A stretch of 64,000 nucleotides of DNA from contig NZ_CP092827.1 in the NCBI RefSeq assembly GCF_022533585.1, forward strand, positions 1,776,001 to 1,840,000, given 5' to 3'. The notes beneath the pieces are model-generated. The model saw only the letters and a list, made by a program, of their open reading frames with translations. It had not been told where the DNA came from and searched no databases. This stretch comes from Pseudomonas sp. LS.1a (GTDB lineage: Bacteria > Pseudomonadota > Gammaproteobacteria > Pseudomonadales > Pseudomonadaceae). The translations under genes were made by a program, and so were the position numbers. How positions within the stretch are numbered: the first letter of the stretch is position 1; each line of letters opens with the position of its first letter. Positions 15,306-24,651 of the stretch are shown here, piece by piece.

Positions 15306-18300
15306 TTAAGCAGGCTGTGGGGTCAGGCGCTCGAACAGCGCCTCCAGGGTATTGAAGCGTTCGTCGGGGCGTTCCATCGGCACCAGGAAGCGGAACTGGG
15401 TGGCGCCTTCGAACTTGTAGCGTTTGGGCTGGCCCTGGATCAGCTTGATCAGGGTCAGCGGGTCGACCGGGGTCTCGGCCTCGAACTCGAGCTTGCCGCC
15501 GTTGGGGCCGGCGTCGACTTTCTTGATGCCGAGCTTTTCCGCGTGCAGCTTGAGCGAGGTCAGACGCATCAGGTTCTTGGTCGGCTCGGGCAGCAGGCCG
15601 AAGCGGTCGATCATTTCCACTTGCAGGTCCTTGAGGCCTTCTTCGTCGGCGGCCGAGGCAATGCGCTTGTACAGGATCAGCCGCGCATGCACGTCGGGCA
15701 GGTAGTCCTCGGGGATCAGTGCCGGCAGGCGCAGGTTGATTTCCGGGCCGCCGCCCAGCGGCTGCTCAAGGTTTGGCTGGGTGCCCTTGCGGATCGCCTT
15801 GACCGCGCGTTCGAGCATTTCCATGTACAGGGTAAAGCCCACCGCCTGGATCTGCCCGCTCTGGCCTTCGCCCAGCAGCTCGCCGGCGCCGCGAATTTCC
15901 AGGTCGTTGGTGGCCAGCACGAAGCCGGCGCCCAGGTCCTGGGTGTTGGCAATCGCCTCCAGGCGTTTTTCGGCGTCGGCACTGACCTTCTGCCGGGTTG
16001 GCGTCAGCAGGTAGGCGTAGGCCTGGTGGTGGCTGCGGCCCACCCGGCCGCGCAGCTGGTGTAGCTGGGCCAGGCCGAACTTGTCGGCGCGCTCGATGAC
16101 GATGGTGTTGGCGCTGGGCACGTCGATGCCGGTTTCGATGATGGTCGAGGCCACCAGCACGTTGAAGCGCTTGTGGTAGAAGTCGCTCATCACCTGTTCC
16201 AGCTCGCGCTCGCGCATTTGCCCGTGGCCGATGCCGATGCGCGCCTCGGGCACCAGTTCGGCAAGGTCGGCGGCGCATTTCTCGATGGTTTTCACATCGT
16301 TGTGCAGGTAGTACACCTGGCCACCGCGCAGCAGCTCACGCAGCAGCGCCTCCTTGACCGTGCTCTTGTTCTGTTCCATGACGAAGGTGCGTACCGACAG
16401 GCGGCGCGCCGGCGGCGTGGCGATGATCGACAGGTCGCGCATGCCCGCCACCGCCATGTTCAGCGTGCGCGGGATCGGCGTGGCGGTGAGGGTGAGGATG
16501 TCCACCTCGCTGCGCAGGGCCTTGAGCTGTTCCTTCTGGCGCACGCCAAAGCGGTGTTCTTCGTCGATGATGGCCAGGCCCAGGTCCCTGAAGCGCACAT
16601 CGTCCTGCAGCAGCTTGTGGGTGCCGATGAGGATGTCGATCTTGCCTTCGGCCAGGTCGGCGGCGGCGTTGGCCACTTCCTTGGCCGACTTGAAGCGGCT
16701 CATCACTTCCACGGTCACAGGCCAGTCGGCGAAGCGGTCGCGGAAGCTGTTGTAGTGCTGTTGGGCGAGCAGGGTGGTGGGTACCAGCACGGCCACCTGG
16801 CGGCCGCTGTGCACGGCGATGAACGCCGCGCGCATGGCCACTTCGGTCTTGCCGAAGCCGACGTCGCCGCACACCAGGCGGTCCATCGGCTTGGGCGCCA
16901 GCATGTCGGCGCGCACGGCTTCGATGGCAGCTTGCTGGTCCGGGGTTTCCTCGAACGGGAAGCCGGCGCTGAAGGTGGCGTAGTCGGCGGACGGGTCGGC
17001 AAACGCATAGCCCTTGCGCGCGGCGCGGCGGGCATAGATGTCGAGCAGTTCGGCAGCCACGTCGCGCACCTGTTCAGCGGCCTTGCGCTTGGCCTTCTGC
17101 CAGGCCTCCGAGCCCAGCCGGTGCAGCGGTGCCAGGGCATCGTCGCTGCCGGTGTAGCGGGCGATCAGGTGCAGGTTGGCCACCGGCACGTACAGCTTGG
17201 CGCCCTCGGCGTATTCCAGGGTGAGGAATTCGGCGGCCTGGCCGTCGATTTCCAGGGTGGCCAGGCCCAGGTAGCGGCCCACGCCATGGTCGATGTGCAC
17301 CACCGGTGCGCCTTCGCGCAGCTCGGTAAGGTTCTTGATCACCGCGTCGTTGGCAGTTTCGCCGCGCTTGTCGCGGCGGCGGCGCTGCATCACCCGCTGG
17401 CCGAACAGCGGGCTTTCGGCGACCAGGGCCAGGCCTGGGTCGTCCAGCAGCAGGCCGTCGTCCAGCGGGGCGATGGTGATCGCCAGGCGCTCGCTGCCGG
17501 TGATGAAGTCGGCCCAGCCGTCGACGCTGTGTGGGCGCAGTTTCAGCCGTTCGAGCAGCTCCAGCAGCACTTCGCGGCGGCCCGCCGATTCGGCGGTGAA
17601 CAGCACGCGGCCGGGGAACTGGTCGAGGAAATTGGCCAGTTCGGCCAAGGGCTGGTTGGCCTTGGCCTCGATTGCCAGGTTGGGCAGCGCGCGCGCCGGG
17701 AAGCGCTCGCGGCCCGCGCCCGGGTCGAGGTCTTCAGTGCTGACCACTACCCGTGGCCATTGCTTGAGCCGGGCGAAGCAGTCTTCCACCGGCAGGAACA
17801 GCTCGGCCGGCGGCAGCAGCGGCCGGCTCAGGTCGCCACGGCGGTCTTCATAACGCCCGCGCACGTCGTTCCAGAAGTGTTCGGCGGCCTGTTCCACGCC
17901 AGGCAGCGAAAACACCTGGGTGTCGGCCGGCAGGTAGTCGAACAGGGTCGAGGTTTCTTCGAAGAACAGCGGCAGGTAGTACTCGATGCCAGCGGGGATG
18001 ATGCCGCTGGCCAGGTCCTGGAAGATCGCGCTGCGGCGGAAGTCGACGTCGAAGCGTTCACGGAAGCGCGCCTTGAAGCGGGTCACTTCTTCTTTCTGCA
18101 TCGGGAACTCGCGCGCCGGCAGCAGGCGTACCGAATCCACCTTGTCGATCGAGCGCTGGGTCTCGGGGTCGAAGGTGCGCAGCGTCTCGATTTCGTCATC
18201 GAACAGGTCGATGCGGTAGGGCAGCTTGCTGCCCATCGGGAACAGGTCGATCAACGCGCCACGTACGGCGAACTCGCCATGCTCGTAGACCGTGTCGACG

Positions 18301-18755
18301 CAGCGGTAGCCGCTGGCCTCCAGGCGCAGGCGCATCTGTTCCACGTCGATGGTCTGGCCCACGTCCAGCACCAGGCTGCTGCCCAGCAGGAAACGGGTCG
18401 GCGCCAGGCGGTGAAGGGCGGTTGTGACCGGCACCACGAGGATGCCGTGGCTCAGCTCCGGCAGGCGGTAGAGGCTGGCGATGCGCTGGGAAATGATGTC
18501 CTGGTGCGGCGAGAACAGGTCGTAGGGCAGGGTTTCCCAATCGGGGAACGGCAGCACCGGCAGGTCCGGGGCAAAGAAGCGAAGTTCCTGTTCCAGACGA
18601 TCGGCAGCCTGGCTGTCGGCAGTCAGCAGCAGAGTGAAGCGGCCCGCGCTGCTGGCGGCCTCGGCGATGGCCAGGCTGAGGGCGGCACCGGGTAGATTGC
18701 CCCAGGTTTGTTTGCCGGCCGTGGCCGACATTTGCGGTAGGCGCAGAACTGACAC
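15306..18755 (-). CDS. mfd: Transcription-repair coupling factor Mfd
   Basis: An 1149-residue ATP-dependent translocase that removes stalled RNA polymerase and recruits UvrA. It has a UvrB-like N-terminus, an RNA polymerase-interacting (CarD-like) domain around GAPVVHIDHGVGRYLGL, and a RecG-like motor with Walker A GDVGFGKTEVAMRAAF and DEEH box IDEEHRFGVRQKEQ. GTG codons at 18767 and 18755 are both in frame; the second, giving VSVLRLPQ at the N-terminus, has GGAG 11 bases ahead and the expected length, whereas GGA abuts the first. Confidence 0.95.
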   Translation of the reverse strand: MSVLRLPQMSATAGKQTWGNLPGAALSLAIAEAASSAGRFTLLLTADSQAADRLEQELRFFAPDLPVLPFPDWETLPYDLFSPHQDIISQRIASLYRLPELSHGILVVPVTTALHRLAPTRFLLGSSLVLDVGQTIDVEQMRLRLEASGYRCVDTVYEHGEFAVRGALIDLFPMGSKLPYRIDLFDDEIETLRTFDPETQRSIDKVDSVRLLPAREFPMQKEEVTRFKARFRERFDVDFRRSAIFQDLASGIIPAGIEYYLPLFFEETSTLFDYLPADTQVFSLPGVEQAAEHFWNDVRGRYEDRRGDLSRPLLPPAELFLPVEDCFARLKQWPRVVVSTEDLDPGAGRERFPARALPNLAIEAKANQPLAELANFLDQFPGRVLFTAESAGRREVLLELLERLKLRPHSVDGWADFITGSERLAITIAPLDDGLLLDDPGLALVAESPLFGQRVMQRRRRDKRGETANDAVIKNLTELREGAPVVHIDHGVGRYLGLATLEIDGQAAEFLTLEYAEGAKLYVPVANLHLIARYTGSDDALAPLHRLGSEAWQKAKRKAAEQVRDVAAELLDIYARRAARKGYAFADPSADYATFSAGFPFEETPDQQAAIEAVRADMLAPKPMDRLVCGDVGFGKTEVAMRAAFIAVHSGRQVAVLVPTTLLAQQHYNSFRDRFADWPVTVEVMSRFKSAKEVANAAADLAEGKIDILIGTHKLLQDDVRFRDLGLAIIDEEHRFGVRQKEQLKALRSEVDILTLTATPIPRTLNMAVAGMRDLSIIATPPARRLSVRTFVMEQNKSTVKEALLRELLRGGQVYYLHNDVKTIEKCAADLAELVPEARIGIGHGQMRERELEQVMSDFYHKRFNVLVASTIIETGIDVPSANTIVIERADKFGLAQLHQLRGRVGRSHHQAYAYLLTPTRQKVSADAEKRLEAIANTQDLGAGFVLATNDLEIRGAGELLGEGQSGQIQAVGFTLYMEMLERAVKAIRKGTQPNLEQPLGGGPEINLRLPALIPEDYLPDVHARLILYKRIASAADEEGLKDLQVEMIDRFGLLPEPTKNLMRLTSLKLHAEKLGIKKVDAGPNGGKLEFEAETPVDPLTLIKLIQGQPKRYKFEGATQFRFLVPMERPDERFNTLEALFERLTPQPA

Positions 18756-18937
18756 GGGAGATCGCACTCCAAGCGTTGCGGCAAAGAGATCGATTGTACC
18801 GGTGACGATGCCGGCTGTCAGGCTCGAAAGGGCATGAACGCTGGCTTGCGTGGTCGCGACAGGCGCTCATTGCCCGCAACGCGTTGGGGCGTCATAATGT
18901 AGCCCCTTTTTTCTGTCCCTACATGTGGAAGGTTCCC

Positions 18938-20386
18938 GTGACTCAGAAGCCCGACCAGTGTCTTGGTGAGTGGATCGATCGTGAAGCCCTGGCTGAAGCG
19001 ATGATCCCGCTTATCGGTCAGCTCTACCGCAACAACAATGTGGTGAGCTCGATTTATGGCCGTAGCCTGATCAACCGTTCGGTTATCTCGATCCTCAAGG
19101 CGCACCGCTTTGCGCGTCATCGTCAAGCCGACGAAACCGAACTGTCCGTCCACGAGACATTCCCCCTGCTCAAGGCCATGAGCGAGCTGAAACTGGGCGC
19201 CGCTTCGGTCGACCTGGGCAAGCTGGCCAACAAGTTCAAGCAGGAAGGCAATGGCCGTACTGCCGAGCAGTTCGTCCGTGAAGAACTGGCCGAGGTGGTT
19301 GGCCAGCAGAACGCTTCGGCGCGCAAAGGCACCGACGTTGTCCTGTACGGCTTCGGCCGCATCGGCCGCCTGCTGGCGCGTATCCTGATCGAGAAGACCG
19401 GTGGTGGCGACGGCCTGCGCCTGCGCGCCATCGTCGTGCGCAAAGGCGCCGAGAACGACCTGGTCAAGCGTGCCAGCCTGCTGCGCCGTGACTCGGTGCA
19501 CGGCCCGTTCGATGGCACCATCACCATCGACGAAGCCAACAACACCATCACCGCCAACGGCAACCTGATCCAGGTTATCTACGCCAAGAGCCCGAGCGAA
19601 GTCGACTACACCCAGTACGGCATCGAAAACGCGCTGATCGTCGACAACACCGGCGTATGGCGTGATGCCGACGGCCTGGGCCAGCACCTGGCCTGCCCGG
19701 GCGCTGCCCGCGTGATCCTTACCGCACCTGGCAAGGGCGCGCTGAAGAACATCGTGCACGGCATCAACCACGGTGACATCGCTGCCGATGACAAGATCAT
19801 CTCGGCCGCTTCCTGCACCACCAACGCCATCGTGCCGGTGCTCAAGGCCATCAACGACCAGTACGGCATCGTCAACGGCCACGTCGAAACCGTTCACTCG
19901 TTCACCAACGACCAGAACCTGATCGACAACTTCCACAAGGGCAGCCGCCGTGGCCGTGCCGCGCCGCTGAACATGGTCATCACCGAAACCGGCGCCGCCA
20001 CTGCTGCCGCCAAGGCACTGCCAGTGCTGAAGGGCAAGCTGACCGGCAACGCCATTCGCGTACCGACGCCGAACGTTTCGATGGCCATCCTCAACCTGAA
20101 CCTCGAGAAGGCCACCAGCCGCGACGAGATCAACGAGTACCTGCGCCAGACCGCCATGCACTCGGAACTGCACAAGCAGATCGATTACGTCAGCTCGCAG
20201 GAAGTGGTTTCGACCGACTTCGTAGGTTCCCGCCACGCCGGTGTGGTTGACGCCGAAGCGACCATCTGCAACGACAACCGCGTTGTTCTGTACGTGTGGT
20301 ACGACAACGAATTCGGTTACAGCTGCCAGGTGGTTCGTGTGATGGAAGAGATGGCCGGTGTGAACCCGCCAGCGTTTCCGCGCTGA
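18938..20386 (+). CDS. gap: Glyceraldehyde-3-phosphate dehydrogenase, long form
   Basis: A 482-residue GAPDH. The catalytic domain is preceded by an unusual ~125-residue N-terminal extension. The nucleotide-binding motif VVLYGFGRIGRLLAR and the active-site SAASCTTNAIVPV (Cys293) are intact; the C-terminus ends with the conserved WYDNEFGYSCQVVR. This long form, next to and divergent from mfd, is known in Pseudomonas as a second GAPDH; a gluconeogenic role is likely but inferred. The GTG at 18938 has AAGG at good spacing; an ATG 15 bp upstream lacks a ribosome site. Confidence 0.88.
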   Translation: MTQKPDQCLGEWIDREALAEAMIPLIGQLYRNNNVVSSIYGRSLINRSVISILKAHRFARHRQADETELSVHETFPLLKAMSELKLGAASVDLGKLANKFKQEGNGRTAEQFVREELAEVVGQQNASARKGTDVVLYGFGRIGRLLARILIEKTGGGDGLRLRAIVVRKGAENDLVKRASLLRRDSVHGPFDGTITIDEANNTITANGNLIQVIYAKSPSEVDYTQYGIENALIVDNTGVWRDADGLGQHLACPGAARVILTAPGKGALKNIVHGINHGDIAADDKIISAASCTTNAIVPVLKAINDQYGIVNGHVETVHSFTNDQNLIDNFHKGSRRGRAAPLNMVITETGAATAAAKALPVLKGKLTGNAIRVPTPNVSMAILNLNLEKATSRDEINEYLRQTAMHSELHKQIDYVSSQEVVSTDFVGSRHAGVVDAEATICNDNRVVLYVWYDNEFGYSCQVVRVMEEMAGVNPPAFPR

Positions 20387-20403
20387 TCCGCTTGTAAGGC
20401 AAT

Positions 20404-20437
20404 GAAAAAACGGGAACCTTCGGGTTCCCGTTTTTTT
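20404..20437 (+). terminator. Strong intrinsic terminator of gap
   Basis: Stem cgggaacc (20411-20418) / ggttcccg (20423-20430) with the stable ttcg tetraloop, preceded by AAAAAA and followed by TTTTTTT, so it could work in both directions. Confidence 0.95.
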
Positions 20438-20450
20438 ATCCAGAATTTGT

Positions 20451-20567
20451 GTTGCCTGTGCCGGCCTCTTCGCGGGTGAACCCGCTCCCACAGGGGCGCG
20501 TCGTCCGTGAGGGCAGTGGTATACCTGTGGGAGCGGGTTCACCCGCGAAGAGGCCGGCACAGGCAAC
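20451..20567. repeat. REPIN with perfect 44-bp inverted arms
   Basis: Arms at 20451-20494 and 20524-20567 are exact reverse complements over 44 bases (gttgcctgtgccggcctctt at the outer end), separated by 29 bp. The inner end is the usual ctcccacagg. It lies between the gap terminator and the apbE start. Confidence 0.92.
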
Positions 20568-20581
20568 CGAGAGCCCGAACC

Positions 20582-21580
20582 TTGCGCACAGCCTTGCTGT
20601 TCATCCTCATGCTGCTCACCGCCTGCGACCAGGGCCCCACCCTGGAGCGCCTGGGCGGCCCGACCATGGGCAGCAGCTACAGCATCCAGTACGTGCGCGA
20701 GCCCGGTGGCCCGGCGCCGGCCCAGGTGCAGGCTGCGGTGGAAACCATCCTGCATGACATCGACCAGCACTACTCGACCTACCGCGGCGACTCCACCGTC
20801 AGCCGTTTCAACCAGTTGCCCGCCAACCAGTGCCTGGCCCTGCCGCCCGACATGCTCGAACTGGTCAGCCTTGGTCAGCAGTTGGCCGAGCAGAGTGATG
20901 GCGTCTTCGACCTCACCGTCGAGCCCTTGCTCGACCTGTGGGGTTTCGGCCCCCAGGCCCGCCACGAGCAGGTACCTGACCCGTTGGCCCTGGCCCAGGT
21001 GCGTCAACGCGTGGGTTACCGACACTTGCACATCGACGGCCAGGCCCTGTGCAAGGACGCCCCGGTACAACTCGACTTCAACAGCCTCGCCGCCGGCCAC
21101 GCCGTCGACCTGGTTGCCGCACGCCTGCAGGCCATGGGCGTGTCCAGCTTTGTCGCTGAAGCCACCGGCGAGCTCAAGGCCGTCGGCCGCAAGCCCGATG
21201 GCAGCCCTTGGCGCATCGCCCTGGAGCTGCCCCGCGAAGACCGCCAGATCGCTCGCCATATCATCCCGGTCAATGGCCTTTCAGTATCAACCTCGGGTGA
21301 CTATCGGCACTATTTCGAGGAGAATGGCCGGCGCTATTCGCACGCCTTCGATGCCCGCCTCGGGCGCCCGGTAGAGCACGACCTGGCCGCGGTCACCGTG
21401 CTCGATGCCTCGGCGCTGCAGGCCGACGGCTATTCGACGCTGCTGTTGATCCTCGGCCCGGAACGTGGCTGGGATTTTGCCGTGGCGCATGGCCTGGCCG
21501 CAGTATTGGTGACTCGGGCCGAGGGTGGCTTCGTCTCCCGAGCTACGCCCGCATTCGAACGGGCAGTGAAAGGCGAGTGA
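20582..21580 (+). CDS. apbE: FAD:protein FMN transferase (ApbE lipoprotein)
   Basis: A 332-residue ApbE-family protein that covalently attaches FMN to target proteins, for example NqrB/RnfG-type subunits, in the periplasm. A lipoprotein signal ending in the lipobox LLTAC (starting from TTG at 20582) predicts outer- or inner-membrane anchoring. GGPTMGSSYSIQY, DFNSLAAGHAVD and the Mg-binding region around DASALQADGYSTLLL match the family. The TTG start is inferred: GAGAG lies about 8 bases ahead, and upstream codons run through the REPIN. Confidence 0.85.
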   Translation: MRTALLFILMLLTACDQGPTLERLGGPTMGSSYSIQYVREPGGPAPAQVQAAVETILHDIDQHYSTYRGDSTVSRFNQLPANQCLALPPDMLELVSLGQQLAEQSDGVFDLTVEPLLDLWGFGPQARHEQVPDPLALAQVRQRVGYRHLHIDGQALCKDAPVQLDFNSLAAGHAVDLVAARLQAMGVSSFVAEATGELKAVGRKPDGSPWRIALELPREDRQIARHIIPVNGLSVSTSGDYRHYFEENGRRYSHAFDARLGRPVEHDLAAVTVLDASALQADGYSTLLLILGPERGWDFAVAHGLAAVLVTRAEGGFVSRATPAFERAVKGE

Positions 21581-21782
21581 AAGCACAAGCAGGGATGATC
21601 GCCGCCAGGGAATGGTTCATACATGTAGTGCGGGCAAAATTGGCCTACGACGCGACCAAGGGTTAATGTGCGCGGCGTTCACGCTTGATTAGACTGCACC
21701 CGAATTTTCTCATGACGCCCTGGCGGCATGATCGCGCCCCGCGAGCGACCGTGGCTTGCGGGCCAGTTCTGAAGGAGTACGC

Positions 21783-23177
21783 ATGGCTGTCTACAACTAC
21801 GACGTAGTGGTGCTGGGTTCCGGCCCGGCCGGAGAAGGTGCGGCAATGAACGCCGCCAAAGCAGGGCGCAAGGTGGCGATGGTCGATAGCCGTCGTCAGG
21901 TCGGGGGCAACTGCACCCACCTGGGCACCATCCCGTCCAAGGCACTGCGTCACTCGGTGCGGCAGATCATGCAGTTCAACACCAACCCGATGTTCCGTGC
22001 CATCGGTGAGCCGCGCTGGTTCTCGTTCCCGGACGTGCTGAAAAGCGCCGAGAAAGTCATCGCCAAGCAGGTAGCATCGCGCACCGGCTACTACGCCCGT
22101 AACCGCGTCGACGTATTCGTCGGCACCGGCAGCTTCGCCGACGAGCAAACCGTCGAAGTGGTCTGCCCGAACGGTGTGGTGGAAAAGCTCAACGCCAAGC
22201 ACATCATCATTGCCACCGGCTCGCGCCCGTATCGCCCGGCCGACATCGACTTCCACCACCCGCGTGTCTACGACAGCGACACCATCCTCAGCCTCAGCCA
22301 CACCCCGCGCAAGCTGATCGTGTACGGTGCCGGCGTGATCGGTTGCGAATACGCCTCGATCTTCAGCGGCCTGGGTGTATTGGTAGAGCTGGTAGACAAC
22401 CGTGGCCAGTTGCTGAGCTTCCTCGACTCGGAAATTTCCCAGGCGCTGAGCTACCACTTCAGCAACAACAACATCACCGTGCGCCACAACGAAGAGTATG
22501 AGCGCGTCGAAGGCCTGGATAACGGGGTGATCCTGCACCTGAAGTCGGGCAAGAAGATCAAGGCCGATGCCTTGCTGTGGTGCAACGGCCGTACCGGCAA
22601 CACCGACAAGCTGGGCCTGGAAAACATCGGTATCAAGGTCAATAGCCGTGGCCAGATCGAGGTCGACGAGGCCTACCGCACCAGCGTGCCGAACATCTAC
22701 GGTGCCGGCGATGTGATCGGCTGGCCGAGCCTGGCCAGTGCCGCCCATGACCAGGGCCGCTCTGCCGCTGGCAGCATCGTGGATAATGGCAGCTGGCGCT
22801 TCGTCAACGACGTGCCGACCGGCATCTACACCATTCCGGAGATCAGCTCGATCGGCAAGAACGAGCAGGAACTGACCCAGGCCAAGGTGCCGTACGAAGT
22901 GGGCAAAGCCTTCTTCAAGAGCATGGCCCGTGCGCAGATCGCCGGCGAGCCGCAAGGCATGCTGAAGATCCTGTTCCACCGCGAAACGTTGGAAGTACTG
23001 GGCGTACACTGCTTCGGCTACCAGGCTTCGGAAATCGTTCACATCGGCCAGGCGGTGATGAACCAGCCGGGCGAGCTGAACAACCTGAAGTACTTCGTCA
23101 ACACCACATTCAACTACCCGACCATGGCCGAAGCCTATCGGGTAGCTGCCTACGACGGCCTGAACCGGCTTTTTTGA
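21783..23177 (+). CDS. sthA: Soluble pyridine nucleotide transhydrogenase
   Basis: A 464-residue FAD flavoprotein that interconverts NADPH and NADH in the cytosol. The FAD motif [15 protein letters not shown] opens the protein and the second Rossmann motif [14 protein letters not shown] is near residue 183. In the disulfide-reductase position it has [13 protein letters not shown]: only Cys44 remains and the second redox Cys is Thr, the diagnostic difference between SthA and lipoamide dehydrogenases. The ATG at 21783 follows aaggag. Confidence 0.95.
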   Translation: MAVYNYDVVVLGSGPAGEGAAMNAAKAGRKVAMVDSRRQVGGNCTHLGTIPSKALRHSVRQIMQFNTNPMFRAIGEPRWFSFPDVLKSAEKVIAKQVASRTGYYARNRVDVFVGTGSFADEQTVEVVCPNGVVEKLNAKHIIIATGSRPYRPADIDFHHPRVYDSDTILSLSHTPRKLIVYGAGVIGCEYASIFSGLGVLVELVDNRGQLLSFLDSEISQALSYHFSNNNITVRHNEEYERVEGLDNGVILHLKSGKKIKADALLWCNGRTGNTDKLGLENIGIKVNSRGQIEVDEAYRTSVPNIYGAGDVIGWPSLASAAHDQGRSAAGSIVDNGSWRFVNDVPTGIYTIPEISSIGKNEQELTQAKVPYEVGKAFFKSMARAQIAGEPQGMLKILFHRETLEVLGVHCFGYQASEIVHIGQAVMNQPGELNNLKYFVNTTFNYPTMAEAYRVAAYDGLNRLF

Positions 23178-23225
23178 GCGGCTCCGACCGGTGGCCTGAG
23201 CCGGTCGGAGAGACCGATTTCAACC

Positions 23226-23942
23226 CTACCCGAGGGTGGTCTTGGCCAAACCGGGAAAGTCTGTAATCAGGCTGTCCACGCCAAAGTCAGCGAGCCGGCG
23301 CATCAGTGCCGGTTCGTTGACCGTCCACACCGACACGTGCAAACCCTGGGCCTGAGCTTTCAGCAGGCGCTCGGGGGTGCACAGTGTCCAGTTCAATGCC
23401 AGCAGCTCGCAGCCGTAGTTCTGAGCTACCTTCAACGGGTCGAGCCAGGCGTATTCGGCCACCAGCCCGCGTTTGACATCCGGTACCAGTTCCAGGGCAG
23501 CGCCCAGCACTTCGCGTGAGCTGGAGGTGATGGTCACCTTGTCCAGCAGGCCGTATTGCTGGGCCAGTTCGCGGATCGCCAGCACGGTGGTTGCGGCACG
23601 GGTGCGCGAGGCGCTTTTCACTTCCAGCTGCCAGTGCTCGAACGGGCACTTCTGGAACAGTTCTTCCAGTTTCGGGATCGGGCAGGGCTGTACGTGGCCC
23701 GGGCCGCCTTTGCGGGCATCGATCTTGACCAGGTCGGCGGCCGAGTGCTCGACCACCTTGCCGCGTTTGCCGGTGGTGCGCTTGAGGGTGGGGTCGTGGA
23801 TCACCATCAGCTCGTTGTCGGCCGACAGGTGCAGGTCCAGCTCGCAGCGGGTCACGCCATGGGCGAGGCATTGCTGGAAGCTCTTCAGGGTATTCTCGGG
23901 CGCTTCGCCCTTGGCGCCACGATGGCCGTAGATCAGGGTCAC
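23226..23942 (-). CDS. Glycerophosphodiester phosphodiesterase family protein
   Basis: A 238-residue GDPD TIM-barrel enzyme that hydrolyses glycerophosphodiesters to glycerol-3-phosphate and an alcohol. The catalytic HRGAKGEAPENTL (residues 7-19), metal ligands in CELDLHLSADNELMVIHDPTL and the C-terminal VWTVNEP are present. There is no signal peptide, so it is a cytoplasmic UgpQ-like form rather than periplasmic GlpQ. It is convergent with sthA; a PilZ gene lies 31 bp upstream on the same strand. Confidence 0.9.
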   Translation of the reverse strand: MTLIYGHRGAKGEAPENTLKSFQQCLAHGVTRCELDLHLSADNELMVIHDPTLKRTTGKRGKVVEHSAADLVKIDARKGGPGHVQPCPIPKLEELFQKCPFEHWQLEVKSASRTRAATTVLAIRELAQQYGLLDKVTITSSSREVLGAALELVPDVKRGLVAEYAWLDPLKVAQNYGCELLALNWTLCTPERLLKAQAQGLHVSVWTVNEPALMRRLADFGVDSLITDFPGLAKTTLG

Positions 23943-23973
23943 GTTCGTTCCTTCAAATCAGAGATAAATGGGC

Positions 23974-24558
23974 TCAGGAGGCAGGGGCGTTCTGTTCCAG
24001 CTGCTGGCGACGTTGCTGCTGCTGGCGCTGCAGGATGTAGCGGGCCAGCAGTTGCCGTTGGGCGTCGGTCATGTCGGTGAATTCGGTGCCGACCTCGAAG
24101 CCGCCCTCCGGGCGCGGGTCGCAGTGGGTGACCTTGCCGCGCAGCAGCAGGCCATGGGCGCGCGGCATCAGCACCATCTTCACCTTCACCCGGGTGCCGG
24201 GGGCAACTGCTGTAGCCTGCGCGAATTCGATGCCGCCCTCGGAGATGATCACCGGCTGGGGCTGGCCAACTTCGCCGATCAGGGTCTGGGCAACCACCGC
24301 GCTAAGCAGGTCGAGGCGCTTGTTCTGCGCGCGCAGGAAGGCGGCGAGGGTGCGGTCCTTTTCGCTCAGCTGGCGCAGCAGGTGCTGCGACTCGAAGTCG
24401 GACAGGTGCAGTTCGCTGAGCAGGTTGAATAGTGGTGAATCATCTTGCAACACATCTGGGTCAAGGGCTTCGGCCGCGCTAAGGGGGCTGATTTGAAGTG
24501 CGATCCGATCTTCGATGCGGTAGTATTCGCGGCGATCTTCTTCGTCTAATGTCGTCAT
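23974..24558 (-). CDS. PilZ-domain protein
   Basis: A 194-residue cytoplasmic protein opening MTTLDEEDRREYYRIEDRI, then a helical segment and a C-terminal beta-barrel with IISEGGIEFAQ and GGFEVGTEFTDMTDAQRQLL. The YYR and GG patterns fit the PilZ c-di-GMP-receptor fold, though the canonical RxxxR...DxSxxG pair is degenerate, so nucleotide binding is not assured. The tail is Gln/Arg-rich (LQRQQQQRRQQ). The frame stays open far upstream, opposite lolC, but the ATG at 24558 begins the recognisable protein. Confidence 0.75.
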   Translation of the reverse strand: MTTLDEEDRREYYRIEDRIALQISPLSAAEALDPDVLQDDSPLFNLLSELHLSDFESQHLLRQLSEKDRTLAAFLRAQNKRLDLLSAVVAQTLIGEVGQPQPVIISEGGIEFAQATAVAPGTRVKVKMVLMPRAHGLLLRGKVTHCDPRPEGGFEVGTEFTDMTDAQRQLLARYILQRQQQQRRQQLEQNAPAS

Positions 24559-24651
24559 GGCGAACCCAAGGTAGCGGCGGTGGTCCGAGTGTAAAGCCGC
24601 CGTAGGCGCCTCGCCACAAGGACGTTCCCTTTCATCCGAACAAGCCCCGAC

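Noticed and set aside
23182..23210. Hairpin ctccgaccgg/ccggtcggag after sthA as terminator
   Set aside because: A good stem but no T tract on either side; not called.
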